Of a DNA stretch of 64,000 nucleotides, positions 8,759 to 16,622 are shown one piece after another. The notes beneath the pieces were generated by a model. That model saw only the letters and a program-made list of their open reading frames with translations, had not been told where the DNA came from and did not search any database. The position numbers were made by a program, and so were the translations under genes. Source of the DNA: Oscillospiraceae bacterium (GTDB lineage Bacteria; Bacillota; Clostridia; Oscillospirales; Oscillospiraceae); NCBI GenBank assembly GCA_017938625.1, contig JAGBBD010000040.1, forward strand, positions 1 to 64,000, in the 5' to 3' direction. Numbering within the stretch: the first letter of the stretch is position 1; every line of letters begins with the position of its first letter.

Positions 8759-9904
8759 TCAGCCGCCGATCTGGTCAGCGGTGTAGTAGCCGGAGTCGAT
8801 CAGGATCTCAACGTAGTTGTTGATATCGCAGGAAACGGGCTCGCACAGGAAGCTGGGGATGATGCCGGTGCCGTTGTCATAGGTCTCGGTATCGTTGATG
8901 GGGGGCTCAGCACCCTGCATCAGAGCGTCGACCATCTCAACGACCTTAGCGGCCAGAGTACGGGTGTCCTTGAAGACGGACATAGCCTGAGTGCCAGCCA
9001 GCAGGTTGGGAACGTTGGCGATGTCGCAGTCCTGACCGGTCAGAACGGGATACTCACCGGTGTAGGAGGAAGCCAGAGCATTGGCAACGCCCAGAGCGGT
9101 GGAGTCGTTGGAAGCCAGGACAGCATCCAGCTGAGTGCCGTCAGCATAGTAGGAAGCCAGGATGGACTCGAAACGAGCCTGAGCAGCGTCGGTAGCCCAG
9201 CCGGGAGTAGCGACGACAGCCTTTTCGGTCTGGCCGGAGGGAGTCACCAGGACACCTGCGTCAACATAGGGCTGCAGGACGGAGATAGCACCATCAAAGA
9301 AGAAGTTGATGTTGTTATCGCCGGGGTCGCCGGTGATGTACTCGATGTTGTAGGTGGTGCCTTCGGGAGCGTTGGCAAGATCCAGAGCTTCGACGATGTA
9401 CTCGCCCTGCTTGACGCCGACATTCCAGTTATCGAAAGTAGCGTAGTAGGAAACAGCATCGGAGCCCATGATCAGACGGTCATAAGCGATGACGGGGATC
9501 TCAGCAGCCTTGGCCTGATCCAGCACGGAGCCCAGAGCTTCGCCATCGATGGAGGCGATAACCAGAACTTCGCAGCCGTTGGCGATCATGTTCTCAATCT
9601 GGGAAACCTGAGTGGCGATATCGTTGGCAGCGTACTGCAGGTCAACGGTGTAGCCGGCAGCTTCCAGCTGAGCCTTCATGTTTTCGCCGTCCTGGATCCA
9701 ACGCTGCAGGTCCTTCGTGGGCATTGCAACGCCGACCAGATTGCCGCCTTCGACAGTCTCTTCGACTTCTTCGACGACCTCTTCGACAGTCTCTTCGACT
9801 TCTTCGACGACTTCTTCGACTTCCTCAACGGGCTTTTCAGCGCCGCAAGCGATCAGGCCAACGACCATGATCAGAGCCAGAAGCAGAGCAAACAGTTTCT
9901 TCAT
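8759..9904 (-). CDS. Multiple-sugar-binding lipoprotein (ChvE family) of ABC importer
   Basis: A secreted lipoprotein that captures sugar outside the cell. It has a signal peptide with lipobox LIAC and Cys at residue 20, then a long Glu/Val linker (about 23-52), then a periplasmic-binding-protein type I fold ([61 protein letters not shown]). The C-terminal half has [16 protein letters not shown] and [15 protein letters not shown]. The ATG at 9904 has AAGGAG upstream. It is the first gene of the transporter operon, under a promoter overlapped by a LacI-type palindrome. ChvE relatives bind arabinose, xylose, galactose or glucose. Confidence 0.92.
   Translation of the reverse strand: MKKLFALLLALIMVVGLIACGAEKPVEEVEEVVEEVEETVEEVVEEVEETVEGGNLVGVAMPTKDLQRWIQDGENMKAQLEAAGYTVDLQYAANDIATQVSQIENMIANGCEVLVIASIDGEALGSVLDQAKAAEIPVIAYDRLIMGSDAVSYYATFDNWNVGVKQGEYIVEALDLANAPEGTTYNIEYITGDPGDNNINFFFDGAISVLQPYVDAGVLVTPSGQTEKAVVATPGWATDAAQARFESILASYYADGTQLDAVLASNDSTALGVANALASSYTGEYPVLTGQDCDIANVPNLLAGTQAMSVFKDTRTLAAKVVEMVDALMQGAEPPINDTETYDNGTGIIPSFLCEPVSCDINNYVEILIDSGYYTADQIGG
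9750..9830 (-). repeat. 33-bp imperfect tandem repeat coding an Glu/Val linker
   Basis: The linker of the binding lipoprotein is coded by a unit that starts GACAGTC on the plus strand at 9752 and again at 9785, plus partial units. Each unit encodes an 11-residue E/V/T-rich block. Slippage here would change tether length without a frameshift. Confidence 0.75.
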
Positions 9905-9956
9905 TTTACAAATCTCCTTTTTTTGTTTTGGACGCAAATACTCACGTCCTGACTAA

Positions 9957-9985
9957 AGTTTACTAAACTGCAGCGAATATGTCAA
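9957..9985 (-). promoter_or_regulatory. Promoter of sugar ABC operon with overlapping LacI-type operator
   Basis: Minus-strand boxes TTGACA (9980-9985) and TAAACT (9957-9962) are 17 bp apart. The 13-bp palindrome AGTTTACTAAACT (9957-9969) covers the -10 and inner spacer. This is a position where the divergent LacI-family repressor would block initiation. Confidence 0.75.
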
Positions 9986-10095
9986 TAGAATTTTCGCCCA
10001 AGCTGAGCGCATTGTTTAGTTTTCACCGTTTGTTTCTTTCCATTTTGTATATATTTACCACAAAAATCCGCTGTTCTAAATTTTTACCTAAATAT

Positions 10096-10104
10096 TTTAC
10101 TAAA
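10096..10104. promoter_or_regulatory. Second TTTACTAAA half-palindrome, candidate auxiliary operator
   Basis: The core TTTACTAAA of the first operator recurs here, 20 bp upstream of the lacI promoter, within an AT-rich run with repeated CTAAAT. Two sites about 137 bp apart in the divergent region would permit looping or autoregulation. Confidence 0.45.
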
Positions 10105-10123
10105 TATTTATCTAAATTTTCAG

Positions 10124-10152
10124 TTGCATCCTGCCTGTTCCCTATTTATAAT
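10124..10152 (+). promoter_or_regulatory. Promoter of the lacI-family gene
   Basis: Boxes TTGCAT (10124-10129) and TATAAT (10147-10152) are 17 bp apart, and the start codon is at 10181. Confidence 0.75.
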
Positions 10153-10180
10153 AGTAGAAAACGAAAAAGGAGCTGATCTT

Positions 10181-11236
10181 ATGGCAGGCGTATCCGCCAA
10201 GGACATTGCCAAAAAGCTGGGGCTGTCCCCCGCCGCTGTCTCCCTTGCCCTCAACGGCAAGCCCGGCGTCAGCGAAAATACCCGTGCCCTTGTGCTGGAA
10301 GCCGCCATGCAGATGGGCTATACCAAGGCAGAGGCGGCTCCGGGTGCCCCCGCGCACCGAACCATCTGCTTCATCCGCTATGCCGGGACCATCGTCAACA
10401 TCGCCGAGCATACCTCTTTCTCCTCCTTCGTGCTGCAGGGGGTGGAGGCGCGGGCAGCGGAGCTGGGCTACAGCACCCAGGTGCGTTATCACCACATCGG
10501 CGAGCTGTACAATCCTCAGACCCTCGCGCTGATCCGCAAGGCAGACGGGGTGATCTTCCTCGGCACGGATATCAGCCGCCCCCAGCTGCCGGAGATCGAG
10601 CAGTTTTTGGAGTGCCTTGACAGCATCCCCGTGGTCATGGTGGACAATCTGCTTCTGTGTGACCGGGTGGACTGCGTAGGCAACGACAACTACGGCGGCG
10701 CCCGGACAGCAGGCAGACACCTGCTGCGGACAGGGCACAAGACCATCGGCTATGTCCGCGCCAAACCGAGAGTACGCAACTTCATCGAGCGTGAACACGG
10801 CATCCGCGCTGCGCTGGAGGAGGCAGGACTGTCTCTTGCCGTCACGGTGGATGTGGATATTTCTTCCGAAGGCGCGTTCCAGGATTTTGACGCATGGTAC
10901 AAAAAAGGAAAGGACCTGCCGGAAGGACTGTTCTGCGAAAATGATATCATTGCAGCCGCTGTTATCCGGGTGCTGAAAAAGCACGGCGTTCATATTCCCA
11001 AAGACGTATCCGTGGTGGGCTTTGACGATATTCCCATGTGTGAGATGCTGGATCCGCCTCTGTCCACCGTCCATTCCTTCAAGGAAGAGCTGGGCGCCGT
11101 GGCAGTAGAGCACCTGCACCGCAGACTCAGTATGAACGAAGTTCCTCATCATGCGCCCAACGCGCCTGTCCTCACCACCACATTGTCCACCCGTTTCGTC
11201 CCGCGCTTCAGCGTGGGCCCAAAAGGCAGCCTGTAA
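10181..11236 (+). CDS. LacI-family transcriptional regulator of the sugar ABC/xylB operon
   Basis: A 351-residue repressor with an N-terminal helix-turn-helix (VSAKDIAKKLGLSPAAVSLALNGK, residues 4-27) and hinge VLEAAMQMGY. A periplasmic-binding-like effector domain follows, with ADGVIFLGTDI, VGNDNYGGARTAGRHL and a C-terminal VSVVGFDDIPMCEMLDPPLSTV. The ATG at 10181 has AAGGAG 8 bp upstream and is favoured over an earlier ATG with no ribosome site. It is divergent from the ChvE-type transporter, and palindromes with a TTTACTAAA core lie in between, so it most likely represses that operon until sugar binds. Confidence 0.9.
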   Translation: MAGVSAKDIAKKLGLSPAAVSLALNGKPGVSENTRALVLEAAMQMGYTKAEAAPGAPAHRTICFIRYAGTIVNIAEHTSFSSFVLQGVEARAAELGYSTQVRYHHIGELYNPQTLALIRKADGVIFLGTDISRPQLPEIEQFLECLDSIPVVMVDNLLLCDRVDCVGNDNYGGARTAGRHLLRTGHKTIGYVRAKPRVRNFIEREHGIRAALEEAGLSLAVTVDVDISSEGAFQDFDAWYKKGKDLPEGLFCENDIIAAAVIRVLKKHGVHIPKDVSVVGFDDIPMCEMLDPPLSTVHSFKEELGAVAVEHLHRRLSMNEVPHHAPNAPVLTTTLSTRFVPRFSVGPKGSL

Positions 11237-11530
11237 AACTGCCTGCACGCGGGACGTCGAGGACGCGGTCTCTTACGAATGCACCCCGCCTCCCTCTGAT
11301 GGGGGAGGTGGTTGAGCGAAGCGAAACCGGAGGGAGAGAACGACCAGACTACCCCTCAGTCACGGTTTTGCCGTGACAGCTCCCCTGACAAGGGGAGCCA
11401 AGGGTGCGGTGCAGGCAGTTTTTAGATTGCCACGTCGGATTTTTCAAATCCTCCTCGCAATGACAAGCATGGCAATGACTGCATTCAATCCATCGCGAAG
11501 CGACACCGCAATTGTCAATTGTCAATTCAC
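11237..11530. repeat. Intergenic repeat mosaic with gene-less DUF559-type element, copy 2
   Basis: No gene is seen here. At about 11282-11408 lies the clearest gene-less element. Its parts are the end GCACCCC, left hairpin CCTCCCTCTGATGGGGGAGG, purine tract GGAGGGAGAGAA, CGACCAGACTACCCCTCAG, stem GTCACGG/CCGTGAC, hairpin GCTCCCCTGACAAGGGGAGC and end GGGTGC. It is followed by a half copy of the ATTGCCACGTC..CTCGCAATGACA repeat (about 11427-11466) and TTGTCAATTGTCAATT. Confidence 0.8.
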
Positions 11531-11545
11531 AAAAAGCCCCCCTTT

Positions 11546-11607
11546 TTGGAAGGCGTTTCTTCCCGCGTTAAGATAAGTACATAAACCAATCAACCGAACT
11601 TATCTTA
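11546..11607 (+). promoter_or_regulatory. Promoter with overlapping 10-bp inverted repeat, before small secreted protein
   Basis: Boxes TTGGAA (11546-11551) and TAAGAT (11569-11574) are 17 bp apart. TAAGATAAGT (11569-11578) and ACTTATCTTA (11598-11607) form a perfect inverted repeat that starts on the -10 and ends just before the ribosome site, so it could be an operator or a leader hairpin. Confidence 0.5.
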
Positions 11608-11624
11608 CAAAGGAGAAGTGAATT

Positions 11625-11996
11625 ATGAACAACATGCTTTCCGTGATCCTCATCGTCGCCATCCTGCTGGGCTCCTTTACGGTGTCTGCCTCTGCAGGCG
11701 GTGTGGATCCCATCATCACCGCCGGGGAGGATCTTGAGGCAGATCCCCCTGCTGAATTCAATGCCATGGCACCCACGGAGGAAAACACCGCCGACCGGAT
11801 TCTTTCTGCAGCAGGCAGTTTCCTGCACCGACTGGCAGAGACTGTCACCGGCTTCTTCGCAGAGCAGGAGGATGCTCCCGCGGAAACACCCGATCGGTGC
11901 GATGAACTGATCTCCGCACTGGACAGCGCCGCTCACGACATCGTCGGCTTCTTTCGAAACCTCCTCACCGATTACCTCTGCGCTTCTGCCGTGTGA
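11625..11996 (+). CDS. Small secreted protein of unknown function
   Basis: A 123-residue protein that I do not recognise. It has a signal peptide (MNNMLSVILIVAILLGSFTVSASA, likely cleaved after residue 24), then a polar acidic middle (ITAGEDLEADPPAEF). Two amphipathic helices follow (ADRILSAAGSFLHRLAETVTGFFAE and SALDSAAHDIVGFFRNLLTDYL). The repeated helix-GFF pattern suggests a surface- or membrane-associated peptide. The ribosome site AAAGGAG and a strong terminator right after the stop make it a monocistronic gene. Only two Cys are visible (CDE and the C-terminal CASAV), which could form a disulfide. Confidence 0.7.
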   Translation: MNNMLSVILIVAILLGSFTVSASAGGVDPIITAGEDLEADPPAEFNAMAPTEENTADRILSAAGSFLHRLAETVTGFFAEQEDAPAETPDRCDELISALDSAAHDIVGFFRNLLTDYLCASAV

Positions 11997-12010
11997 TCGG
12001 ATTTGAAAAA

Positions 12011-12045
12011 GACAGGCTCTCGTCAAAAGAGAGCCTGTCTTTTTC
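12011..12045 (+). terminator. Strong intrinsic terminator after small secreted gene
   Basis: GACAGGCTCTC (12011-12021) pairs perfectly with GAGAGCCTGTC (12029-12039), then TTTTTC. Confidence 0.9.
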
Positions 12046-12050
12046 TGTCG

Positions 12051-12080
12051 TTGACGGTGTCTTTGGGCATATGGTAAAAT
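12051..12080 (+). promoter_or_regulatory. Promoter of the L,D-transpeptidase/SLH gene
   Basis: TTGACG (12051-12056) and TAAAAT (12075-12080) are 18 bp apart, with TGG just before the -10. The promoter at 13564 has the same layout and wording. Confidence 0.65.
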
Positions 12081-12107
12081 AGGGCAAACGCTGAGAAGGA
12101 GTTTTGT

Positions 12108-13460
12108 ATGAGACGGTTTTTGTGTTTGCTTCTGGCAGTTATGCTGCTTGCTGTGACGGTATCTGCCGCACCGGGACAGGTGCCTTATGCCATCCGCGTC
12201 AACCTCAGCCACAACACGGTGACGATCTATGAATTGGACGAGACCGGTGCTTATACCGTACCTGTCAAAGCCATGATCTGCTCCACGGCAAGAGACGGCT
12301 ACATCACACCCACCGGCACATTCTATTTAAAGGAATTCCGCTCCCCGTGGCGGCTCATGCTGGACGGTACATACGGACAGTATGCCACCTGCTTTCAGGG
12401 GCACTACCTTTTCCATTCCATCTGCTACGCAGACGATTCCCACGATGCCATGATTCGGGAAGCGTACAACTCGCTGGGCGAAGCCGCATCCATGGGCTGT
12501 GTGCGTCTGCAGACCTGTGATGCCAAATGGATCTACGACAACTGCCCTGCCGGAACACCTGTGACGGTCTATGAAGATCCCGCCTCCCCCGGTCCGCTGG
12601 GCAAGCCCGAGAAGATGGTGGCACAGATCACAGAGGAAATGCACAACGGCTGGGATCCCACCGATCCTGCCCCGGAAAACCCGTGGAGAGCCGTCAGAGC
12701 ACAGTCGCTGGAGCTGAAGCCTCAGAAGCTGACCATAACGTCAGGTGACAGCGTTTCTTTGCAGCCGCAGGTCGAGCCGCAGGCTGCCATGCTGTATTGG
12801 TCTTCCGAGGATGAAGACATCATCAAGGTATCCCCCAACGGCACACTCACCGCCCTGTCTGCCGGAAAGACCACCGTCACCGTACACGCATCCGGCGGAC
12901 TGCAGGCAAGCTGCACCGTGACGGTGAAAGGAGAGCTTCTGCCCTTTGATGATCTGATCCCCGGTGCATGGTACTATCCCTCCGTGCGGCAGGCGTTGGA
13001 AATGGGTGCTTTCAGCGGCACCGCACCGCAGCAGTTTTCCCCCGATGTTTCCATGAGCCGCGCCATGATGGTGCAGGTGCTGCGCAATCTGGAAAAGAAA
13101 CCGGCAGATGCGGAAGATCCCGGCTTTGCCGATGTGGAGGAAGACAGCTGGTATTTTGACGCTGTGGCATGGGCTGTGGCGGAAGGGCTGGTCAGCGGTG
13201 TTTCCCAAGACCGTTTCGTTCCGGACAGAGCCATGACCCGGCAAGAGCTGGCAGTGATTCTGTGGCGGCAGGCAGGTGAGCCGGAGGCAGACGAAGTTCT
13301 GTCCTATGAGGACGCAGATGCCATCGCGCCCTACGCACACACCGCCATGGCATGGATGACCCGGGAGGGCTTCCTGCAAGGAAGCGGCGACCTCCTCCGT
13401 CCTGCCGCCCCCATCACCCGCATCGAAGCCGCCGCCATTTTGGTGCGCATGAAGTCATAA
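12108..13460 (+). CDS. L,D-transpeptidase (YkuD) with Ig-like and SLH domains
   Basis: A 450-residue secreted cell-wall enzyme. The signal peptide covers residues 1-20 (cut after VSA). The YkuD catalytic domain spans about 26-155 and contains His103 (LFHSICYADDSHD) and the SMGCVRL motif with the nucleophile Cys131 and Arg133. A bacterial Ig-like BIG2 domain follows (about 203-278: KLTITSGDSVSLQPQVEPQ to TVTVHASGGLQASCTVTV). Three SLH repeats follow (about 280-450: WYYPSVRQALEMGAFSG, FADVEEDSWYFDAVAWAVAEGLVSGV, YAHTAMAWMTREGFLQGSG) that bind secondary wall polymer. It should cross-link peptidoglycan while docked on the wall. The ribosome site is AAGGAG. Confidence 0.88.
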   Translation: MRRFLCLLLAVMLLAVTVSAAPGQVPYAIRVNLSHNTVTIYELDETGAYTVPVKAMICSTARDGYITPTGTFYLKEFRSPWRLMLDGTYGQYATCFQGHYLFHSICYADDSHDAMIREAYNSLGEAASMGCVRLQTCDAKWIYDNCPAGTPVTVYEDPASPGPLGKPEKMVAQITEEMHNGWDPTDPAPENPWRAVRAQSLELKPQKLTITSGDSVSLQPQVEPQAAMLYWSSEDEDIIKVSPNGTLTALSAGKTTVTVHASGGLQASCTVTVKGELLPFDDLIPGAWYYPSVRQALEMGAFSGTAPQQFSPDVSMSRAMMVQVLRNLEKKPADAEDPGFADVEEDSWYFDAVAWAVAEGLVSGVSQDRFVPDRAMTRQELAVILWRQAGEPEADEVLSYEDADAIAPYAHTAMAWMTREGFLQGSGDLLRPAAPITRIEAAAILVRMKS

Positions 13461-13463
13461 AAA

Positions 13464-13497
13464 GAGGCCGTATCCCACGAGGGATACGGCTTCTGTT
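13464..13497 (+). terminator. Intrinsic terminator after the YkuD-SLH gene
   Basis: GCCGTATCCC (13467-13476) pairs with GGGATACGGC (13481-13490) around ACGA, followed by TTCTGTT. Confidence 0.75.
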
Positions 13498-13563
13498 ACC
13501 CCCCCCTTTTTTGTGGGGGCCGATTTATATAGTAGGATATTTTTGTGCCATGGCAAGAGAACA

Positions 13564-13593
13564 TTGACGAGCTTTGGCTTATTATGGTAAAAT
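13564..13593 (+). promoter_or_regulatory. Promoter of the YbjN-like gene pair
   Basis: TTGACG (13564-13569) and TAAAAT (13588-13593) are 18 bp apart, with an extended TATGG before the -10. Confidence 0.65.
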
Positions 13594-13642
13594 ATGTGTG
13601 TTCTGCAAGATTCCGCACATCATTGAACAGGAGATGTTTCAT

Positions 13643-14113
13643 ATGGAAGAAAAAACTCTGAAAGCGCAACAGACCTACAAAACGCTGTGTACATCCTTTG
13701 ACAACAACGGCTGGCACTATGACCGTCATGATGACGATCTGGTCATCACCTGCTCCATGTCCAGCGATGATCTGCCCATCGACCACATGATCAGCGTGCT
13801 CGCCAAACAGCAGGTCGTCATGCTGCTGTCCAGACTGCCCTTCACCGTTCCCAAGGAAAAAGCGCTGGACATTGCCATCGCAGTATGTGTGATCAATGAC
13901 AAGCTTGCCGACGGCTGCTTCGACTACAAGATGGAGGATGGCTCGGTCTATTTCCGCCAGACCACCAGCTTCCTGGAAAGTGAGCTCGGCGAGGAACTGT
14001 TCCCCCGCATGGTTTCCATCGCGTCCACCACCGTGGATGCTTTCAACGATAAACTCTTTATGCTTGTCAAGGGCATGCTCACCATTGAGCAGTTCCTGCA
14101 AGAGCAGCTTTGA
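13643..14113 (+). CDS. YbjN-like small protein, first of a tandem pair
   Basis: A 156-residue cytosolic protein with the alpha/beta pattern of the YbjN / type III chaperone-like fold. A leading helix (TLKAQQTYKTLCTSFDNNGWHY) is followed by strands (DDDLVITCSMSSDDLPIDHMI, QQVVMLLSRLPFTVP), a helix rich in IAIAVCVIND, the pair GCFDYKMEDGSVYFRQTTSF, and a long closing helix ending in GMLTIEQFLQEQL. YbjN proteins are small regulators or chaperones of uncertain mechanism. The ATG at 13643 is preferred because AGGAG lies 9 bp upstream; an ATG 9 bp earlier overlaps that site. It is paralogous to the next gene. Confidence 0.7.
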   Translation: MEEKTLKAQQTYKTLCTSFDNNGWHYDRHDDDLVITCSMSSDDLPIDHMISVLAKQQVVMLLSRLPFTVPKEKALDIAIAVCVINDKLADGCFDYKMEDGSVYFRQTTSFLESELGEELFPRMVSIASTTVDAFNDKLFMLVKGMLTIEQFLQEQL

Positions 14114-14132
14114 TCGGAAGGGAGACGGATTT

Positions 14133-14588
14133 ATGGATACTGCAAGAACTGTTTATGAAAAGCTCTGCCGAGCCATTGAGAGCAAAGGCTGGACTTTTGA
14201 AAAAGAAGAAGAGGAACTGCTTGTCCACTTCAGAGTATCCGGTGATGATCTGCCCATGCTCTTTATCATCCGCATTGATGAAGATCGTGAACTGGTCAGC
14301 CTGTACTCCCCCTTGCCCGTCGAGGTCAAGGAAGACAAGCGTGTGGAAACGGCACTGCCTGTGTGTATGGCATCTTCCGGCATGATCGATGGTCATCTGA
14401 CCTATGACATCGGTGAGGGCCGCATCGTGTTCAAGATGACTGCCACCTATCACGACAGCACCGTGGGCGAAGGTCTGCTGGACTACATGATTGGCTGCTC
14501 CTGCGCCATGGTGGACAAATTCAACGATCTGTTCTTCGCCCTGAATGAAGGCATGATCGACATCAAGGACTTCTACGAAAAACTTTGA
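14133..14588 (+). CDS. YbjN-like small protein, second of a tandem pair
   Basis: A 151-residue paralogue of the preceding protein. The two share the order helix (VYEKLCRAIESKGWTFEKEE), the SGDDLPM strand, a hydrophobic strand ending SLYSPLPVEV, a helix with VETALPVCMAS, the DIGEGRIVFKMTATY hairpin and a final helix (VDKFNDLFFALNEGMIDIKDFYEKL). The end motif KFNDLFF..GMIDI matches AFNDKLF..GMLTI of the first copy. It is 19 bp downstream of the first copy and has GAAGGGAG as ribosome site. The pair may form a heterodimer; that is inference. Confidence 0.7.
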   Translation: MDTARTVYEKLCRAIESKGWTFEKEEEELLVHFRVSGDDLPMLFIIRIDEDRELVSLYSPLPVEVKEDKRVETALPVCMASSGMIDGHLTYDIGEGRIVFKMTATYHDSTVGEGLLDYMIGCSCAMVDKFNDLFFALNEGMIDIKDFYEKL

Positions 14589-14597
14589 TCTTGATCC

Positions 14598-14634
14598 ATA
14601 GCGGCTGCTCTTTTGGGCTGCCGCTATGCTTTCT
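14598..14634 (+). terminator. Terminator-like hairpin after the YbjN pair
   Basis: ATAGCGGC (14598-14605) pairs with GCCGCTAT (14620-14627), then GCTTTCTT. The U-run is imperfect. An ATG at 14626 lies in the stem and is therefore an unlikely start for the next gene. Confidence 0.5.
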
Positions 14635-14652
14635 TATAAAGGAGTGAATGTT

Positions 14653-16497
14653 TTGACTGAATTTTGCCTGTTCCTTTCCCTGTTCTGCATCGTTCTTTCC
14701 GTTCCGGTCGCCGTTTGGGTCAGAATGAAGAAGCGCTCCGGCGCCACGTTCTTTTACTGCCTCTTTGCCGGTGTCCTTTTGGCATCTGTGACAGGCATCT
14801 TCCCTGTCAGCTATGCCAAAATGGACGGTGAGACCCTTCGCGGCGCCAAGGCATTCTTTATGTCTGTGTTCTATGCCTTCCAGTTCTTCACCATCGGCCC
14901 GGAAAGTGAACTGATCACCACACAGGTGCCCTTCCTTTCCGAGCACCTGCTGTCCTTCTATCGGCTGCACCTGACGTTTCTGTATGTGCTGGCACCCATT
15001 ATGACCTTCAGCTTTCTGGCACTTTTGTTCCGCAATCTTTTTGCCGCTTTGTGCTTCAATCTGTGCAGAGGCAAAGTCCTGTATGCCTTCTCCGAGCTGA
15101 ATGTCTGCTCCATCGCGCTGGCGGAGGATATCCGCAAAAACCATCCCCGTGCCGCCATCGTGTTCACCGATGTGTTTGACCGCGACGATGAACTGGGGCT
15201 GGAGCTTTCGGAACGGGCAAAAAAGATCCGCTCCATCCACTTCAAAAAGGATATCCTCTCCTTAAACCTGCGAAAGCACAGCCGTGATAAGGAGATCTAT
15301 CTGTTCCTCATAGGAGAAGATGAGCAGGAAAACGTGAACCATGCGCTGCGCCTCAAGGACGAGTACGGCGACATGGCGCAGATCAATCTGTATGTGTTCA
15401 CCACCAACAAGGAAGGCGAGCTCCTTCTGACCCACACGGAAAACACTGCCATGACCGTGCGCCGCGTCAACCATGTGCAGTCACTGGTCTACCGTGTGCT
15501 GGACGAGGAGGGCTTCCGTCTGTTTGAAACTGCCCGTCCAAATTCCGAGGGTCTGAAGATCATCCACGCGGTGATCGTAGGCTTCGGCAAATACGGCAAG
15601 GAAATGGCAAGGGCGCTGGCATGGTACTGCCAGATGGACGGCTATCGGCTGGAGCTGGATGTATTCGACAAGGATCCTCTGGCAGAAGAACGCTTCACCG
15701 CCCTGTGTCCCGAGCTTATGAGCAAGGAGCGCAACGGTGTGTTTGAAGACGGCGAAGCCCAGTACACCATCCGCATCCATTCCGGTATAGAAGCAGGCAC
15801 CAAGACCTTCGCCGATGCTGTTTCCGCTCTGCGCCACACGACCTATGTCTTTGTCAGTCTTGGCACGGATGATGAAAACATCACCGCTGCCGCCGACCTG
15901 CGTCTGCTCTTTGAGCGCCGCGGCACAGATCCCAATGTCACCAAAGATCAGATCGCGCCTATCATTCAGGCGGTGGTCTACAATGCCGATGCCGTACAGG
16001 CGCTGCAGGATGTGAGAAACTTCAAAGGGCAGGCATACTGTCTGGAGTTCCTCGGAGACATCCCCGGCATTTACTCCGAGGGTGCTGTGCTCCACTCTCA
16101 GCTCGAGCGCGATGCGCTGGCGCGTCATCTTGTCTGGGGCGACGAGCCTTCCTTCTGGCGCTACGAGTACAACTACCGTTCCTCCATCACCTCTGCCATC
16201 CATATCCAGGCGCGTTACCTGTGCCGTATCCCCGGCGCAGACAAGCAGATCAAGGATCAGACCCCCGAAGAATACGAACTTCTGCGCAAGCAGGAGCATT
16301 GCAGATGGAATGCCTATATGCGCTCGGAGGGCTATGTGTTCAGCGGCAGTCTTGACGCAAACAGCCGCAATGACCGCGCCAAACTGCACTGCTATCTGAC
16401 CAACTACTATCTGCTTCCGGAAAACGTCAAGGAAGCAGATGCCTACGACGGCATCACCGATCCTTCCAAACTCAGAAGAAAAGAGGGCACATCATGA
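14653..16497 (+). CDS. Membrane TrkA/Rossmann protein with C-terminal RyR domain
   Basis: A protein of about 614 residues. The N-terminus has four hydrophobic segments (TEFCLFLSLFCIVLSVPVAVWV; GATFFYCLFAGVLLASVTGIF; AFFMSVFYAFQFFTIG; LTFLYVLAPIMTFSFLALLF). A cytosolic Rossmann-like region follows, including HAVIVGFGKYGKEMARALAW, a GxGxxG TrkA-N-type nucleotide site. At the end is a RyR domain (AIHIQARYLCRIPG and LLRKQEHCRWNAYMRSEGYVF). RyR domains in bacteria are linked to nucleotide-sensing and conflict systems. The TTG at 14653 is chosen because AAAGGAG lies 8 bp upstream; the earlier in-frame ATG is inside a hairpin. Role: a membrane sensor or gated effector, inferred. Confidence 0.75.
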   Translation: MTEFCLFLSLFCIVLSVPVAVWVRMKKRSGATFFYCLFAGVLLASVTGIFPVSYAKMDGETLRGAKAFFMSVFYAFQFFTIGPESELITTQVPFLSEHLLSFYRLHLTFLYVLAPIMTFSFLALLFRNLFAALCFNLCRGKVLYAFSELNVCSIALAEDIRKNHPRAAIVFTDVFDRDDELGLELSERAKKIRSIHFKKDILSLNLRKHSRDKEIYLFLIGEDEQENVNHALRLKDEYGDMAQINLYVFTTNKEGELLLTHTENTAMTVRRVNHVQSLVYRVLDEEGFRLFETARPNSEGLKIIHAVIVGFGKYGKEMARALAWYCQMDGYRLELDVFDKDPLAEERFTALCPELMSKERNGVFEDGEAQYTIRIHSGIEAGTKTFADAVSALRHTTYVFVSLGTDDENITAAADLRLLFERRGTDPNVTKDQIAPIIQAVVYNADAVQALQDVRNFKGQAYCLEFLGDIPGIYSEGAVLHSQLERDALARHLVWGDEPSFWRYEYNYRSSITSAIHIQARYLCRIPGADKQIKDQTPEEYELLRKQEHCRWNAYMRSEGYVFSGSLDANSRNDRAKLHCYLTNYYLLPENVKEADAYDGITDPSKLRRKEGTS

Positions 16498-16592
16498 ATC
16501 ATCCCATGACTCCCATGCTGGAGGAACTGATCACCGCCACCCTCCACCGCACCCTCCTTGCTCACAACCTGTGCACGAAGGTAACACAATAA
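16494..16592 (+). CDS. Possible 32-residue protein translationally coupled to the RyR gene
   Basis: The ATG overlaps the stop of the preceding gene in ATGA, and GAGGG lies about 6 bp upstream. The peptide starts MNHPMTPMLEELITATLHR and ends TKVTQ, forming one amphipathic helix. Coupling and start context favour expression, but the length is too short to exclude chance and I recognise no family. Confidence 0.4.
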   Translation: MNHPMTPMLEELITATLHRTLLAHNLCTKVTQ

Positions 16593-16622
16593 ATGGATAT
16601 AATACATAAAAGAGGGATCTTT

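Noticed and set aside
14626..14652. ATG at 14626 as start of the TrkA/RyR protein
   Set aside because: It lies in the stem of a hairpin after the YbjN genes and has no ribosome site. The TTG at 14653 has AAAGGAG at proper distance.
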